Assembly (NCBI GenBank): GCA_024803745.1
Contig: JANJXV010000013.1
Span: forward strand, 5,766,001-5,830,000
Direction of reading: 5' to 3'
Source: Megascapheus bottae
Taxonomy: Eukaryota; Chordata; Mammalia; Rodentia; Geomyidae
DNA length: 64,000 nucleotides
Both the position numbers and the translations under genes were made by a program. Below the pieces are notes generated by a model. It made no database searches and had not been told where the DNA came from. It worked only from the letters and a program-made list of their open reading frames with translations. Positions 1 through 10,055 of this stretch are shown one piece after another (positions within the stretch are counted from its first letter, which is position 1; each line of letters begins with the position of its first letter).

Positions 1-700
1 AAACACCATTCCATCATTTCATTTATTGTACTTCAAATACCTCAGACTCTGCTATCTAATGGGAATATACAAAATGCCTCACACATTGCCTATAATATAG
101 TTGTTGCTCAACATGTGGCATTTTCCTTCCTTCCTCTACAGGTAACTCTATTGCTGAAAAGCTATTATCCTCACCTTGTCCATGTGGCAGCATCTCAGGC
201 TAGACTTTCTATGTCTTCTGCCTTGTGGCACATCAGGCCTTTTGTCTAGTACTGAGATCTGATGAGAATAGTCCCAATGCCTTTAATCAAGGTGGATGAT
301 ATTTCAGCTCTAGGTCTGTGGCTGCAAGAGGTTATTAAGGGATGCAGCGATCAGAAGGCAGAGCTCCAGAAGTTGACAAGCAAGCAGGTCCAATGAGACT
401 TGCCACACACAACCCTTCCCTGACCCTAGATTCACTATAAAAAGTTAGCTCTCTGCTATGACGTTCCATCATCATAGCAATTGTATTTGTGTGAGCAAAA
501 GGAAGAGGGTTGGAGCATCCCCTTCTGCAGCAATTGGAACAATTATTCCTTAAATGGGATAATTATAGTGTGATCACTTTGCATACAAAGTGAAGATTGC
601 CTCCAAGGTTTGCTTCTCCTTGTGAAAAGTTTATATAAAGCAACTGCTTATGTTCCAGGGCCTTCAGCTTCATATTTCCAAGCCAGATTGACATGTCTTC
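1..700. other. Unannotated intergenic DNA
   Basis: AT-rich single-copy-looking sequence. I see no exon, RNA gene or recognisable repeat before the first SINE at about 704. Confidence 0.5.
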
Positions 701-703
701 TAT

Positions 704-1122
704 GGGGCCAGGAATTTGGTCTAGTGGTAGAGTGCTTGCCTAGCATGCATGAAGACCTGGGTTTGATTCCTCAAAACCACATACATAGAAAAAAGCCGGA
801 AGTAGTGCTGAGGCTCAAGTGGTAGAGCTCTAGCCTTAAGAAAGTCCAAGGGGGCCGCGAGTTTGACCTAGTGGTAGAGTGCTTGCCAAGATTGCACAAA
901 GACCCAGGTTCAATTCCTCGGTACCACATATATAAAAAAAAGCCAGAAATGGTGCTCTGGCTCAAAAGGTAAAGTTCTAGCCTTGAGAAAGCCCAAAGGC
1001 AGTGCTCAGGCCCTGAGCTCAAGCCCAGGACTAGCCAAAAAAAAAAAAGAAAGAAAGAAAGAAAGCCCAAGGACAGTGGCTCAGGCCCTACGTTCAATCC
1101 AGAACTGGCAAAAAAAAAAAAT
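704..1122 (+). mobile_element. IDL-Geo SINE, split by a second IDL-Geo
   Basis: The left monomer and first half of Geo run 704-850. The rest of Geo ('cccaaggacagtggctcagg' to poly(A)) resumes at 1067. The gap holds another complete copy, so this is the older host element. Confidence 0.85.
851..1066 (+). mobile_element. IDL-Geo SINE nested in the 704-1122 copy
   Basis: Complete dimer with B-box-like 'ggttcaattcc' and a tail of A's and GAAA units. 'gaaagtccaag' before it and 'gaaagcccaag' after it fit a target-site duplication in the host Geo monomer. Confidence 0.85.
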
Positions 1123-1222
1123 CCCAGCTGAAGAATGTCATCTATCTTCTGCTGGTGCTGGCACCTGAACTGACCCCAATTCTTACAAAAAGACACACAC
1201 AAAAAAAATCAACTTCAGAACT

Positions 1223-1810
1223 AGGAGTTTGGCCTAGTGGTAGAGTGCTTGCCTAGCATATGCATGAAGACCTGGGTTCGATTCCTCGGTACCAAATATA
1301 TAGAAAAGCTGGAAGTGAGACAGGTGAGGTGGCTCACACCTGTAATCCTAGCTACTCAGGAAGCTGAGATCTGAGGATCACGGTTCAAAGCCAGCCTGGG
1401 CACTAAAGACCATGGGACTCTTATCTCCAGTTAAAACTAGAAAATGGGAATTAGGGCTGTGGCTCCAGGGGTAAGGAGGTAGCCTTAAACTGAAGAGCTC
1501 AGGGACAATGTCCATGGCCAGGGGTATGCCATTAGCTTTGAGCTGAAGAGCTCAGGGACAGCACCCAGGTCCAAAGTTCAAGCCCCATGACCTACAAGGA
1601 GAAAAAAAGGAGAAGAAGGAGGAGGAGAAGGGGGGTAGGGGAAGGGGATATGGAAGTGGAAGCGGAGGAAGAAGAGAAAGAGGAAGAAGAGGAGGAGGAA
1701 GAGAAAAGCAAAGCTGGAAGTGATGCTGTGGCTCAAGTGGTAAAGTGATAGTCTTGAGGGAAAAGGCTCAAGGACAGTGCTAAGGCCCTGAGTTCAAGCC
1801 CCAGAGCTGG
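1223..1810 (+). mobile_element. IDL-Geo SINE interrupted by a B1-Geo SINE
   Basis: The left monomer starts at 1223 and breaks off after 'aaagctggaagtga' near 1317. The same 14 bases recur at about 1709, where the Geo monomer resumes to about 1810. The repeated bases are the target-site duplication of the inner element. Confidence 0.85.
1318..1708 (+). mobile_element. B1-Geo SINE with internal duplication and long purine tail
   Basis: B1-like head ('gaggtggctcacacctgtaa') and a Geo-like tail whose 'tagccttgagctgaagagct' segment occurs twice. About 110 bases of GA-rich tail follow, probably an expanded and mutated poly(A). Confidence 0.8.
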
Positions 1811-3405
1811 CTGTCTTCTAGTGTCTACAGTTCCAGAAAGACAAAAATTATAAAATTACATACTTCTGTAAAGTGCTACTCAGTTCAAGGCAATTATGTG
1901 AATAACTTAAGCCAGAAAAACTAGTATGCTAATTAGTTCTTTCATGGTAAAGCAAATTCTTGAGGTTTTATTCCATGGATATCTGATTCTGCTGTTTGTG
2001 GTAACTGACATAGAACATTATGGCCAAAAAGTATAGTATATGAAGTTATTTACCTCATGACAGCCAAGAATTTGAAGGGGGAAAGGCAGATAGGAAGAAG
2101 CCAAAAAACAATATGACCTGAAAGATAAGCCCCTCAGTGACCTACTTCCTCTATCTAGGCCCCGCCATAAGCTGGGGAACAAGCCTTTAGCACACGAGCC
2201 TGTCAACCACATCTAGACCCTTTGCCTCACCTCAACTCTGCCTCTCAACTCAAGAGCTGGCTGTCTTATCAAACCCATGCTGATGTCCTGACACCCATTT
2301 GATTAACATGGCAAATCAAATAGTGTTTCTATCAAGGCCTTGAAAACACAACAAATCTATATTCAGATTATGCAGATAAACATTTTATATGTTATTTACA
2401 TATATTGCATGTGTATATGTGTGAGTGTGAGAGAGAGAGATGCCTAAAGACATTTCTATTTCTGCTCTGGTCCTCCCTTGTCACCACAATTCTACATTAA
2501 GATCTTTCCATGGATCTCCACAAGGACTCTGATCTGCACATCTGCTTTCAATGACTGCCTCCTATTCAGGAATTAATTTCATCTGTTGTTTTTCTAAATC
2601 CACAGCTTAAACGCTGACTGAGTCACTCAATCAATATTCTACGATCCTAAATTACTGTTATGCTTAATGTATCAATGCAACGATCTATATAATCCTCAAA
2701 AAGGTTCGCAGTACTGCTAATGTCTCTGTTGTTGCTAGCTGCTGACATTATTAGCAGGTAAGAGCAGAGCAGTGATACACAATCCCTCTTGGCTTCTAGA
2801 GGGAAAGCTTCGCTCCCAGATGAGTTGCCCATACCATCCAGAAATCTTCAACCCAAATTACTGCTGGTGTCTCCCAAGCACACACACACACCCTCATGCT
2901 ACATAAAACACCTTGGAGTACTTCAGTTTCTCCACTTATAATTCCCATAAGTATGGTTCATACATGTTCTCATAAAAGTTAGTAAAAAATATCTTTCATC
3001 ATCTCTGTCTTCCATGGACAAACACTTCACCCTTTTCATAAAGAATTGTTTACTTCTTTCCATATAGTGTCAGGATACATAGTGTGACTCTGATGGCAAG
3101 TAATCTAAACATGTCTCATCATAGTCCCTCCCTGGCAATCGAGATTTAGAATTAAATGATTCCAGACTCTGCTGACCATCCTCTTGCACAGCGGAGAGAT
3201 AGAAACCCAGATACTGTGGTATGGACATTTTCCTGTCTTCTGAAGTTTGTATCTGAGAAAACTAGTACAGAGAAATAAGGCACTAGATAGAGAAAAAAAA
3301 GTAGGGACAAGACATGAAGAGAGTCTTGGTTTCTAGAAGCATTCCAAGGCCTGGTTCCAATCCTGAGACCCTCCCATCATGCTGCATTAAAACATTCAGA
3401 TGTTT
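1811..3405. other. Intergenic DNA without recognised gene
   Basis: AT-rich sequence with short GT/GA and CA runs (about 2405-2440 and 2879-2893). No open frame looks coding and no clear SINE is present. Confidence 0.5.
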
Positions 3406-3407
3406 TC

Positions 3408-3548
3408 AATTCCCTGGTACCAGAAAAAAAAAAACCAGAAGTGATGTTATGGCTTGAGTGGCAGAGTGCTAGCCTTGTGCAAAAAGTGTCCAAAGATAGT
3501 GCCTAGGCCCTGAGTTCAAGCCCAGGACTAACAACAACAACAACAAAA
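3408..3548 (+). mobile_element. 5'-truncated IDL-Geo SINE
   Basis: Begins within the left monomer at 'ttccctggtaccag' and carries the Geo monomer to 'cccaggac', then an AAC-repeat tail. Confidence 0.75.
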
Positions 3549-4069
3549 AGAATTTATTTAACTAATGTTTTAGAGTTTCTTTCTTGTGATATCTGTACTT
3601 GCCAGTCAAAATCATCTTAATAAATGCTAGACTTCTTGTGAAAAATCTACTACAAAGGCTTGCTTCTCATTTCTCACAAAAACTCAACAATATCACTGAT
3701 GACAGCAGTAAGACTGTTCTTGACATATTTCAAAGATGTGTAGTATAAGAGAAAGACGTTCTCTGGGGTCAGACACTCACAGGTCCAAATCAAATCACCC
3801 CAAGCTGAATGGCACTCAGCACATTCCTAAACCTTTTGGGCATCAGCTTCTGCATTTGAAAGTGTAAACAGTAACTGCTACTCGGCATTGTGTTCCGGAG
3901 ATTAGAGTTCATGTCTCAAGAGTGCCCAGCATCCTCCACTAGGGGATGCCAATGATAAAGTTGTTCTATTTCTCTACATCTCTATTTCAGGTTTGCCACA
4001 GGTCAGTGACCAAAATCACTGAACCTGATTTAAAAGTTCCCATATTAAGGTTAAAAATGTAGAAATTAT

Positions 4070-4305
4070 GGCCGGGAACGGTGGCTCACACCTGTAATCC
4101 TAGCTACTCAGGAGAATGAAATCTGAGAATCACAGCTCAAAGCCAGCCTGGGCACTAAAGTCTGAGAGATTCATCTCCAATTAAGCAGTAGAAAACTGGA
4201 AGTGGTGCTGTGGCTAAAGGGTTAGGGCAGTAGCCTTGAGCTGAAATGCTCAGAGACAGTGCCCAGACCCAGAGTTCAAGCCTCACACAACCAATTAAAA
4301 AAAAT
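4070..4305 (+). mobile_element. B1-Geo SINE
   Basis: Starts 'ggccgggaacggtggctcac' and ends in an A-rich tail. 'tagaaattatg' occurs immediately before (about 4058) and after (about 4306), a clean target-site duplication. Confidence 0.9.
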
Positions 4306-4800
4306 AGAAATTATGTTCCAAAGAAAAGGCCAGCTTTCTTCATTATCAACATAAACTCCTACTTCTAATAGAATCAAAGAAAGGGAATCGAATCTTTTCT
4401 CAAAAAGTTAAACACAGAATTACTATATGACCCTACAATTTCACTCATAGATACATACCCAAAGAACTAAAAACATATGCTCAAATAAGTATGTGGATAT
4501 GTAGACACTATGTTCACAGATGCCCCGTCCATAACAGAGAAAAGTTTTGTTTGTTTTTTTGTTTGTTTGTTTGCTTTTTTAGTCAAACTCCCCTTCCTCC
4601 TCCAGCTTTATTGGATTAGTTTAAAATTACATTTTCTATTTTCTAGGATTCAGTTGCTTTTTCCATATGACTTTTAAAAACTGATTACAGCAAATGAAAC
4701 ACAGTTGTTTAAGTGATATAGTAGACAAAAATAACACCTTGATTTCTGTGAAAATGTATTTCTCTGCAATTGAGAAAAGTTTTTTTAAAGAAGAAGGAAC

Positions 4801-4850
4801 GAATGAAGGAAAGAAAGAAAGAAAGAAAGAAAGAAAAGGAAAGGGAAAAG
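4801..4850 (+). repeat. (GAAA)n-like simple repeat
   Basis: Runs of GAAA/GAAG lie directly upstream of the next SINE. Confidence 0.8.
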
Positions 4851-4852
4851 AA

Positions 4853-5093
4853 AGATGGCTGAGTACAGTGGCTCACACCTGTAATCCTACTGTAAAGCCA
4901 TTCAGGAGGCTGAGATCTGAGGATCAAGGTTCAAAGCCAGCCAAGGCATTAAAGACCATGAGACTCTTATCTCCAATTAATCACTAGAAAATGGGAAGTG
5001 GTACTGTGGCTCAAGGGGTAGGGTGGTAGCCTTGAGCTGAAGAGTTCAGGGACATAGCCCAGGCCCAGTGTTCAAGCCCCATAACCGACAAAA
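4853..5093 (+). mobile_element. B1-Geo SINE
   Basis: Head 'gtggctcacacctgtaatcc', body 'tctccaattaatcactagaa', then a Geo tail and a short A-tract. It interrupts the L1M fragment. Confidence 0.85.
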
Positions 5094-5519
5094 AAAGCTC
5101 AAATGTCTATCAATAAATGTTAGATACACTATGATATATACAGACAAGCACTATTAAGGACTATTAAGCAAAGAAAGCAGTGAAATGGCACATAATACAA
5201 TACAGATAAACTAAATGAAAAGAAGCCACATACAAAATATCACATACTGTACAGTTCAGTTGATATGAAATATCCAGAAGAAAAATCACAGAGATAGACT
5301 GTAGATTAGTGTTTGCTAAGGGCTAGAGGGAGCAAGGAATGAGGAAATATACTTAATAGGCTAAAGATTTAAGTTTAGAGAGAGAAAAACATTTTAGAAC
5401 AAAAGAGAGGTGAACTGAACAACAATGTGAATGTGCTAAAGGCCACTGGATTGCTCTCTTGACAAAAGTTCATTTTATGTGAATTATACCTCAATAAATG
5501 ATTTCTTTAAGCACACTGA

Positions 5520-6540
5520 CAACATGAGCTGGGGATACAGCTCAAATGCTAGGCACTTTTCTTGATGAAGGGAAGAAATGAGGGAAAACTGCTACATTAT
5601 GGAAGGATCTAAAAGTAGAAAAGACTTTGCTGATAAAAGCTGCAAAGGCTGGGAACTTGGCTCAAGTGTTGGAACACTTGTTTCAGCAAGCATGAGGTAC
5701 TGAGTTCAAATCTCAGTGGTTGAAACACTAATAAAAATCTGAAAATAGTCTAATAGTATAATCAATAAAGGGCCACCAAATTCTCCCCACAGTAGAACAC
5801 ATCGGCTATTCAGCAGAGCTCTCTGGAGCCAGAGCTCCTCACCAGAATCTGAGGAAGTAGCAGTAAAATGCACACCCTAGAAATACGCAGACATGGCTGT
5901 CCACTCCTCTCATTAATTATAAAATTTCTTCAGCTACAAACCCAGTAAGTGACCTTACATGACTCTGGCAAGGCTCACAGAAAATAGTGACTATAAAGGC
6001 ACTCATTACCACCATAAAATGTAGTTTGCTATGTGATTCAACATTCAAATTCTAGCTTACTTGTTGTATGCCCTTTGAGTTATTTAACTTTTCTAAATCT
6101 ATCTCTACTTACCTTAAAAAATTATTGCAAGCACTGGAAAAAAACATATGGACACCCAGTACATGCTTGGTAAGTCAAAGCCATTATGAAACAGGTACAG
6201 ACAATTGCAGTGGCAAAGAGTAGAAATAAGAGAAAATGAGCCAAATGGATATGAAGAATGAAGCAGAAATGTCATGACCAGTGCAGACTTATGATGGCTG
6301 AAAAGGAACAAACATATCGGCTAGAAATGATATGTGCTGTTGCTTCCCTCTCTGGCATTCAGGGCACTGTCAATCCATTTCGATGCATCAAGCTATGGGT
6401 TCACAATAATCATTGCTTTGTTCCTAGCAGCCACTATAAACTGAAAAGATCTAACAAATGACTGAAACTGTAGAATGGTTTGAACAGTGACAAGAGATCA
6501 TGTATTCCCAGCTATATACATGATTTCACAATTTATGCTA
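5520..6540. other. Intergenic DNA with decayed ID-like monomer
   Basis: 5647-5735 resembles a single tRNA-derived ID monomer ('gggaacttggctcaagtgtt' ... 'gagttcaaatctcagtggtt'). The rest shows no gene or clear repeat. Confidence 0.4.
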
Positions 6541-6544
6541 GTAC

Positions 6545-6930
6545 CAATAAAAAACTGATAGATGACCCAGCCATACCCTCCTAGGCATCTACCCTGAGCA
6601 TCATAAGCCAGGATATGATCAGGACACCTGCTCAGCCATGCTCATGGCTGCACAGTTAACAAAAGGTGATGGAAACAACCCAGATGCCCCACTGCAGATG
6701 AGTGGATACAAAAAATGTGGTACGTATACACAATGGAATTCTACATAGCCAACAGACAGGATAAAATAATGGCATTCATTGGGAAGTAGATAAAAATTAG
6801 AGCAAATCCTGTTGAGTGAGATAAGCCAAGACCAAAGGGAACAAAAGGTATACAGTCTCCTTGATATGTGGATATTAGATCCAAACAGTAAAAGAGCGAT
6901 GACTCAGTACTCAGGTACTACTCAAAGTCA
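6545..6930 (+). mobile_element. L1 fragment, end of ORF2 and start of 3' UTR
   Basis: Degenerate match to the L1 ORF2 C terminus: 'gacccagccataccctccta', then 'aatggaattctacatagcc'. Stops and frameshifts throughout. Confidence 0.7.
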
Positions 6931-7039
6931 TTGACCTGAATTTGGAAATATAACTAGACATATAAATTTATGATGGGATATATAGTCTATAGATATATTG
7001 ATATACTATATAGATCAATATGTATGTATCTATGACATG

Positions 7040-7390
7040 CAAACTATCTGCATAATTTTAATTTTGTTCTTAAATTTATGTGTCAGTGATTGCATATATA
7101 GAGATTCTGTTCTTGAATACTTATTTGTTAAACTTGACATCTGAAATATGACGTATGGGCTGGGAGTTTGGCCTAGTGATAGAGTGCTTTGCTTAGCATG
7201 CATGAAGACCCGGGTTCGATTCCTCAGCACCACATATATAGAAAAAAGCCAGAAGTGGTGCTGAGGCTCAAGTGGTAGAGCTCTAGCCTTGAGAAAAATC
7301 CAAGGACAGTGCTCAGGCACTGAACTCAAGCCCAGGACTGGCAAAAACAAACAAAAAAAAGAAATATGATGTAAAAAATCCGTGTTAAAA
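7040..7390 (+). repeat. Copy 1 of a diverged direct repeat
   Basis: About 130 bases (7040-7151 plus 7361-7390, split by the SINE) resemble 8408-8530. Shared words include 'ttcttgaatactt' and 'gaaatatgat'. Confidence 0.65.
7152..7360 (+). mobile_element. IDL-Geo SINE
   Basis: Full dimer with intact 'gggttcgattcctc' B box. 'gaaatatga' directly before (7143) and after (7361) is its target-site duplication. Confidence 0.92.
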
Positions 7391-7899
7391 TCTTTCCATA
7401 AAAAATTGATAGAAGAAACCAGATGATTTATTTATACACAATGCACTCTGGTCAGTTCTCAATTACTTACTTATACTATGACCCAGGAGAAGTCAATTCA
7501 CCTGTCCAAACCTGCTTTCCCATCTAAAAAACAACAGCAAGGTAACTCAGTTCATGGAGTTTAAATGAGCAATTTAATATGAACAAAAGTGCATGAGCAT
7601 CTCCACACAAAGCAGAGGAAGTTCAGATGCAGCTCAGCTGCTCAGGAGGGTGAAACCAGGAGATTCGTGGTTCAGGAACAATGCAGGCAAACAGTTCAGA
7701 CCCTATTTCAACCAATAAGAGCTCTAAGCACATGTCTATCAACTCAGCGACACTAGAATTATATTGAAGACCCCAGTTCAAATCAGCCTATGAAGCTGTA
7801 AAATAACTAAAGCAAAACTAAAAGTAACAAAAGCAAAAGAGCTGGGAGCATGGCAGCCTATCTGCCCAGCAAGTTCATGGCCCTGAGTTTAAACTCTTA

Positions 7900-8345
7900 C
7901 TTAATACTGCCAGGGAAGGATGGCCCACCCTGCTTGAGGGCCTGGAAGATCAGGCTTTGGAAATATTTTCCAGCCTTCCACCAACCCCACTGCAAATACC
8001 AACTCCAAAACTGAAACTGCAAAATTCTACTTCTCAGGCTGGTCTCTCTGAGGTCTCGGGCAGCCAAGTGGGAAGGCTCTCTGGTGCAGACATCTTGAGC
8101 TGGAGCTATAGTTTCTTCCAGACAAGAGGTTATCCTTGCCAGCAAAGAATGGGACCTCTGGGGTCTTCCAGATCATTAGCTAGGATAGCGAATCTAGGCA
8201 AAACACATGACCCTGACTGTGGAAAGGAAAGCCCAGAAGTCTTTAATTCCCATTTCATGCTTGGGGAGCAAGAACTATTCTTCTCTTTTTTCTGTTTCTC
8301 CCTACTTTCACCTTGCTTTACTAAAATAAATCATTGCTTTAAAAA
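7900..8345 (+). mobile_element. Possible solo LTR (weak)
   Basis: A 440-base block unlike its AT-rich surroundings ends with a pyrimidine-rich stretch, then 'aaaataaatcattgcttt', which resembles the polyadenylation region of a rodent LTR. I cannot assign a family or identify both termini. Confidence 0.25.
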
Positions 8346-8373
8346 GGGGAAGGCCTCTATAGACATAATGTTG

Positions 8374-8400
8374 TATTACATATATATATATATATATATG
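8374..8400. repeat. (TA)n microsatellite
   Basis: Uninterrupted alternating TA/AT tract. Confidence 0.9.
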
Positions 8401-8407
8401 ACATAAA

Positions 8408-8530
8408 AACCCTCAGCTTAATTTTAATTATGTTCTAAAACCTAAGTGCCAGTGATTGTATATAGATTCCCTTCTTGAATACTTGTTTGTTAGACATGAC
8501 ATTTGAAATATGATATAAAAATCAATGTTA
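8408..8530 (+). repeat. Copy 2 of the 7.04-kb direct repeat
   Basis: Aligns by eye with 7040-7151 and 7361-7390 and lacks the SINE present in copy 1. It is followed by an A-rich then purine-rich tract (8530-8635) like those seen at L1 3' ends. Confidence 0.65.
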
Positions 8531-8639
8531 ATGAATTTTTAATAAAAAATAGAGGAAAATAAAAAATAAAAAGGGGAAGAGAAGAGGGCAGGGCAGAACA
8601 GGGGAGGGAGGAGGAGGGAAGGGGAGGTAGCAGCCTAAC

Positions 8640-9420
8640 GGCCTCCAATGATCCTTCTTACCAACTGATAAAGAAAAAGGACTATTGAGAATCAGACTCA
8701 CCTTTTCCAATCTCATCTTCTGAATCCACCCTCAACCCATTGCTTCCGTCATTTGCTTTCCTGACAAATTAACCTGGCTTTCTCACCTACTTCCTAGCTT
8801 TTACAAGACCTACTGCCTTTTGCACACAACATAGCTCATGTCACCATCCATTCAATCTATTTAACTAAACTTCCTTTTACTTTTCTTTCCAAAGTAAAGG
8901 CTTCCCAGGACTTCCAGTTTGGGTTGCTTCCTTCAGCATTCTCTTGGCAACCCGTACTTCCCTTCATCATAGTACTTACTACAGTTATACTGAGAACAGC
9001 CTGAGGATAGGACCATGTCTTAGGTCCTATCTTCATAGACCAGCACAGTGTCTAACCAAAGTTGCATTCAATAAAGTTGTCTGAAAAAATAAATAACCAG
9101 GGAATGTAACACTATAAATGATGTTTTGGCAGGTCTGTTCCTTCATTTAGTGGCTCTTCCTTTGACTTACAGTAATTAGAAAACGTGTAATTGTCAATAT
9201 TGATTTCCTAACAAATCAGGAAAAAAAACATAAATCTACCCAAATTTTTGTGGCAGCAGGCTCCTCTGACTCAGGACTTGAACAAAATCTTCAAAAAAGA
9301 ATAAAAACTGTCTTGTATTCTTTCCCAGAGACTCCCCCTAGTGTCAAGAACTCCAAAAAGGAAATTAAACCCCATAAGGTCCAAAGCTGTTTCACAGTAC
9401 TCACTGAGCTGCTTTAAAAA
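8640..9420. other. Intergenic DNA without recognised feature
   Basis: No SINE and no coding-like frame seen. Confidence 0.45.
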
Positions 9421-9422
9421 CG

Positions 9423-9431
9423 CATTAGAGG
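9423..9431 (+). repeat. Left target-site duplication of the WTAP retrocopy block
   Basis: 'cattagagg' follows 'ctttaaaaacg', an A-rich context suited to L1 endonuclease. The identical 9-mer lies at 11684-11692, after the last A-tail of the block. Confidence 0.6.
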
Positions 9432-9450
9432 GGGCCCGCACCACAGACTA

Positions 9451-9811
9451 GGACCAGGCCCAGGGCCAGGACCGGGACCGGGGTGGGACCGGGGCCAGGG
9501 TCAGGGCTGGGACCAGGGTCAGGGCCAGGGTCAGGGCCAGGACCAGGGTCAGGGCCAGGACCAGGACTAGGGCAGGACCAGGGCCAGGACCAGGACCAGG
9601 GCCAGAGCCAGGACCAGGACTAGGGCAGGACCAGGGCCAGGACCAGGACCAGGGCCAGGGCCAGGACCAGGACTAGGGCAGGGCCAGGGCCAGGACCAGG
9701 GCCAGGACCAGGGCCAGGGCCAGGGCCAGAAGCGGGACCAGGGCCAGGGCCAGGACTGGGACCAGGGCCAAGACCAGGACCAGGACCAGGGCCAGGGCCA
9801 GGGCCAGGGCT
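9451..9811. repeat. GC-rich minisatellite of CCAGGG/CCAGGA units
   Basis: About 60 tandem hexamers, mostly CCAGGG and CCAGGA with TCAGGG and CCGGGA variants, in mixed 12- and 18-base higher-order groupings. The complement reads as a Gly-Pro run in one frame, which is a by-product of the repeat. Confidence 0.95.
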
Positions 9812-10055
9812 GCCATCCAGCCTAAGGCCGAGAATTTGGCTCACAGAACAGATCCAAACCTCGCCATGGCGAGCAGGGACGACACACCACAGCCCTGCAC
9901 TGGGGAGCGCTTGCTGCAGCCCGGGGGACATCCCATTTATCTGACCAGGACCTGAGCCCAGCCAGTGGTGGAGAGGCCTTTCCACTCCTGGGGACTCCTG
10001 CCTGGCTGTAAAACGAAGCAGCTGCTCCACGTGCGGAACCTCACTGGGATTCAAG
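9812..10055 (+). other. GC-rich segment upstream of the WTAP-like ATG
   Basis: Single-copy-looking, CpG-containing sequence between the minisatellite and the pseudogene start. Its base composition resembles an exon or 5' UTR more than the surrounding AT-rich DNA, so it may be the 5' UTR carried in the retrocopied transcript. I do not recognise it. Confidence 0.35.

Larger units (their letters stand above)
4395..5510 (+). mobile_element. Ancient L1 3' end, split by inserts
   Basis: 4395-4545 matches the end of L1 ORF2 ('ctatatgaccctacaatttc'). 5096-5510 matches the 3' region of old mammalian L1M elements, ending 'gaattatacctcaataaa'. Between them lie T-rich DNA and a B1-Geo SINE. Subfamily not determined. 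Confidence 0.65.

Noticed and set aside
7157..7240. tRNA gene-like sequence with A and B boxes
   Set aside because: All such sequences are the left monomers of IDL-Geo SINEs followed by a Geo monomer and poly(A); they lack a full tRNA 3' half.
7957..8406. 149-codon open frame
   Set aside because: No recognisable domain; it ends in a TA microsatellite and lies in a block that may be an LTR.
9620..10054. 144-codon minus-strand frame rich in Gly-Pro repeats
   Set aside because: The Gly-Pro run is what the CCAGGG hexamer array encodes on the complement; no splice or promoter evidence.
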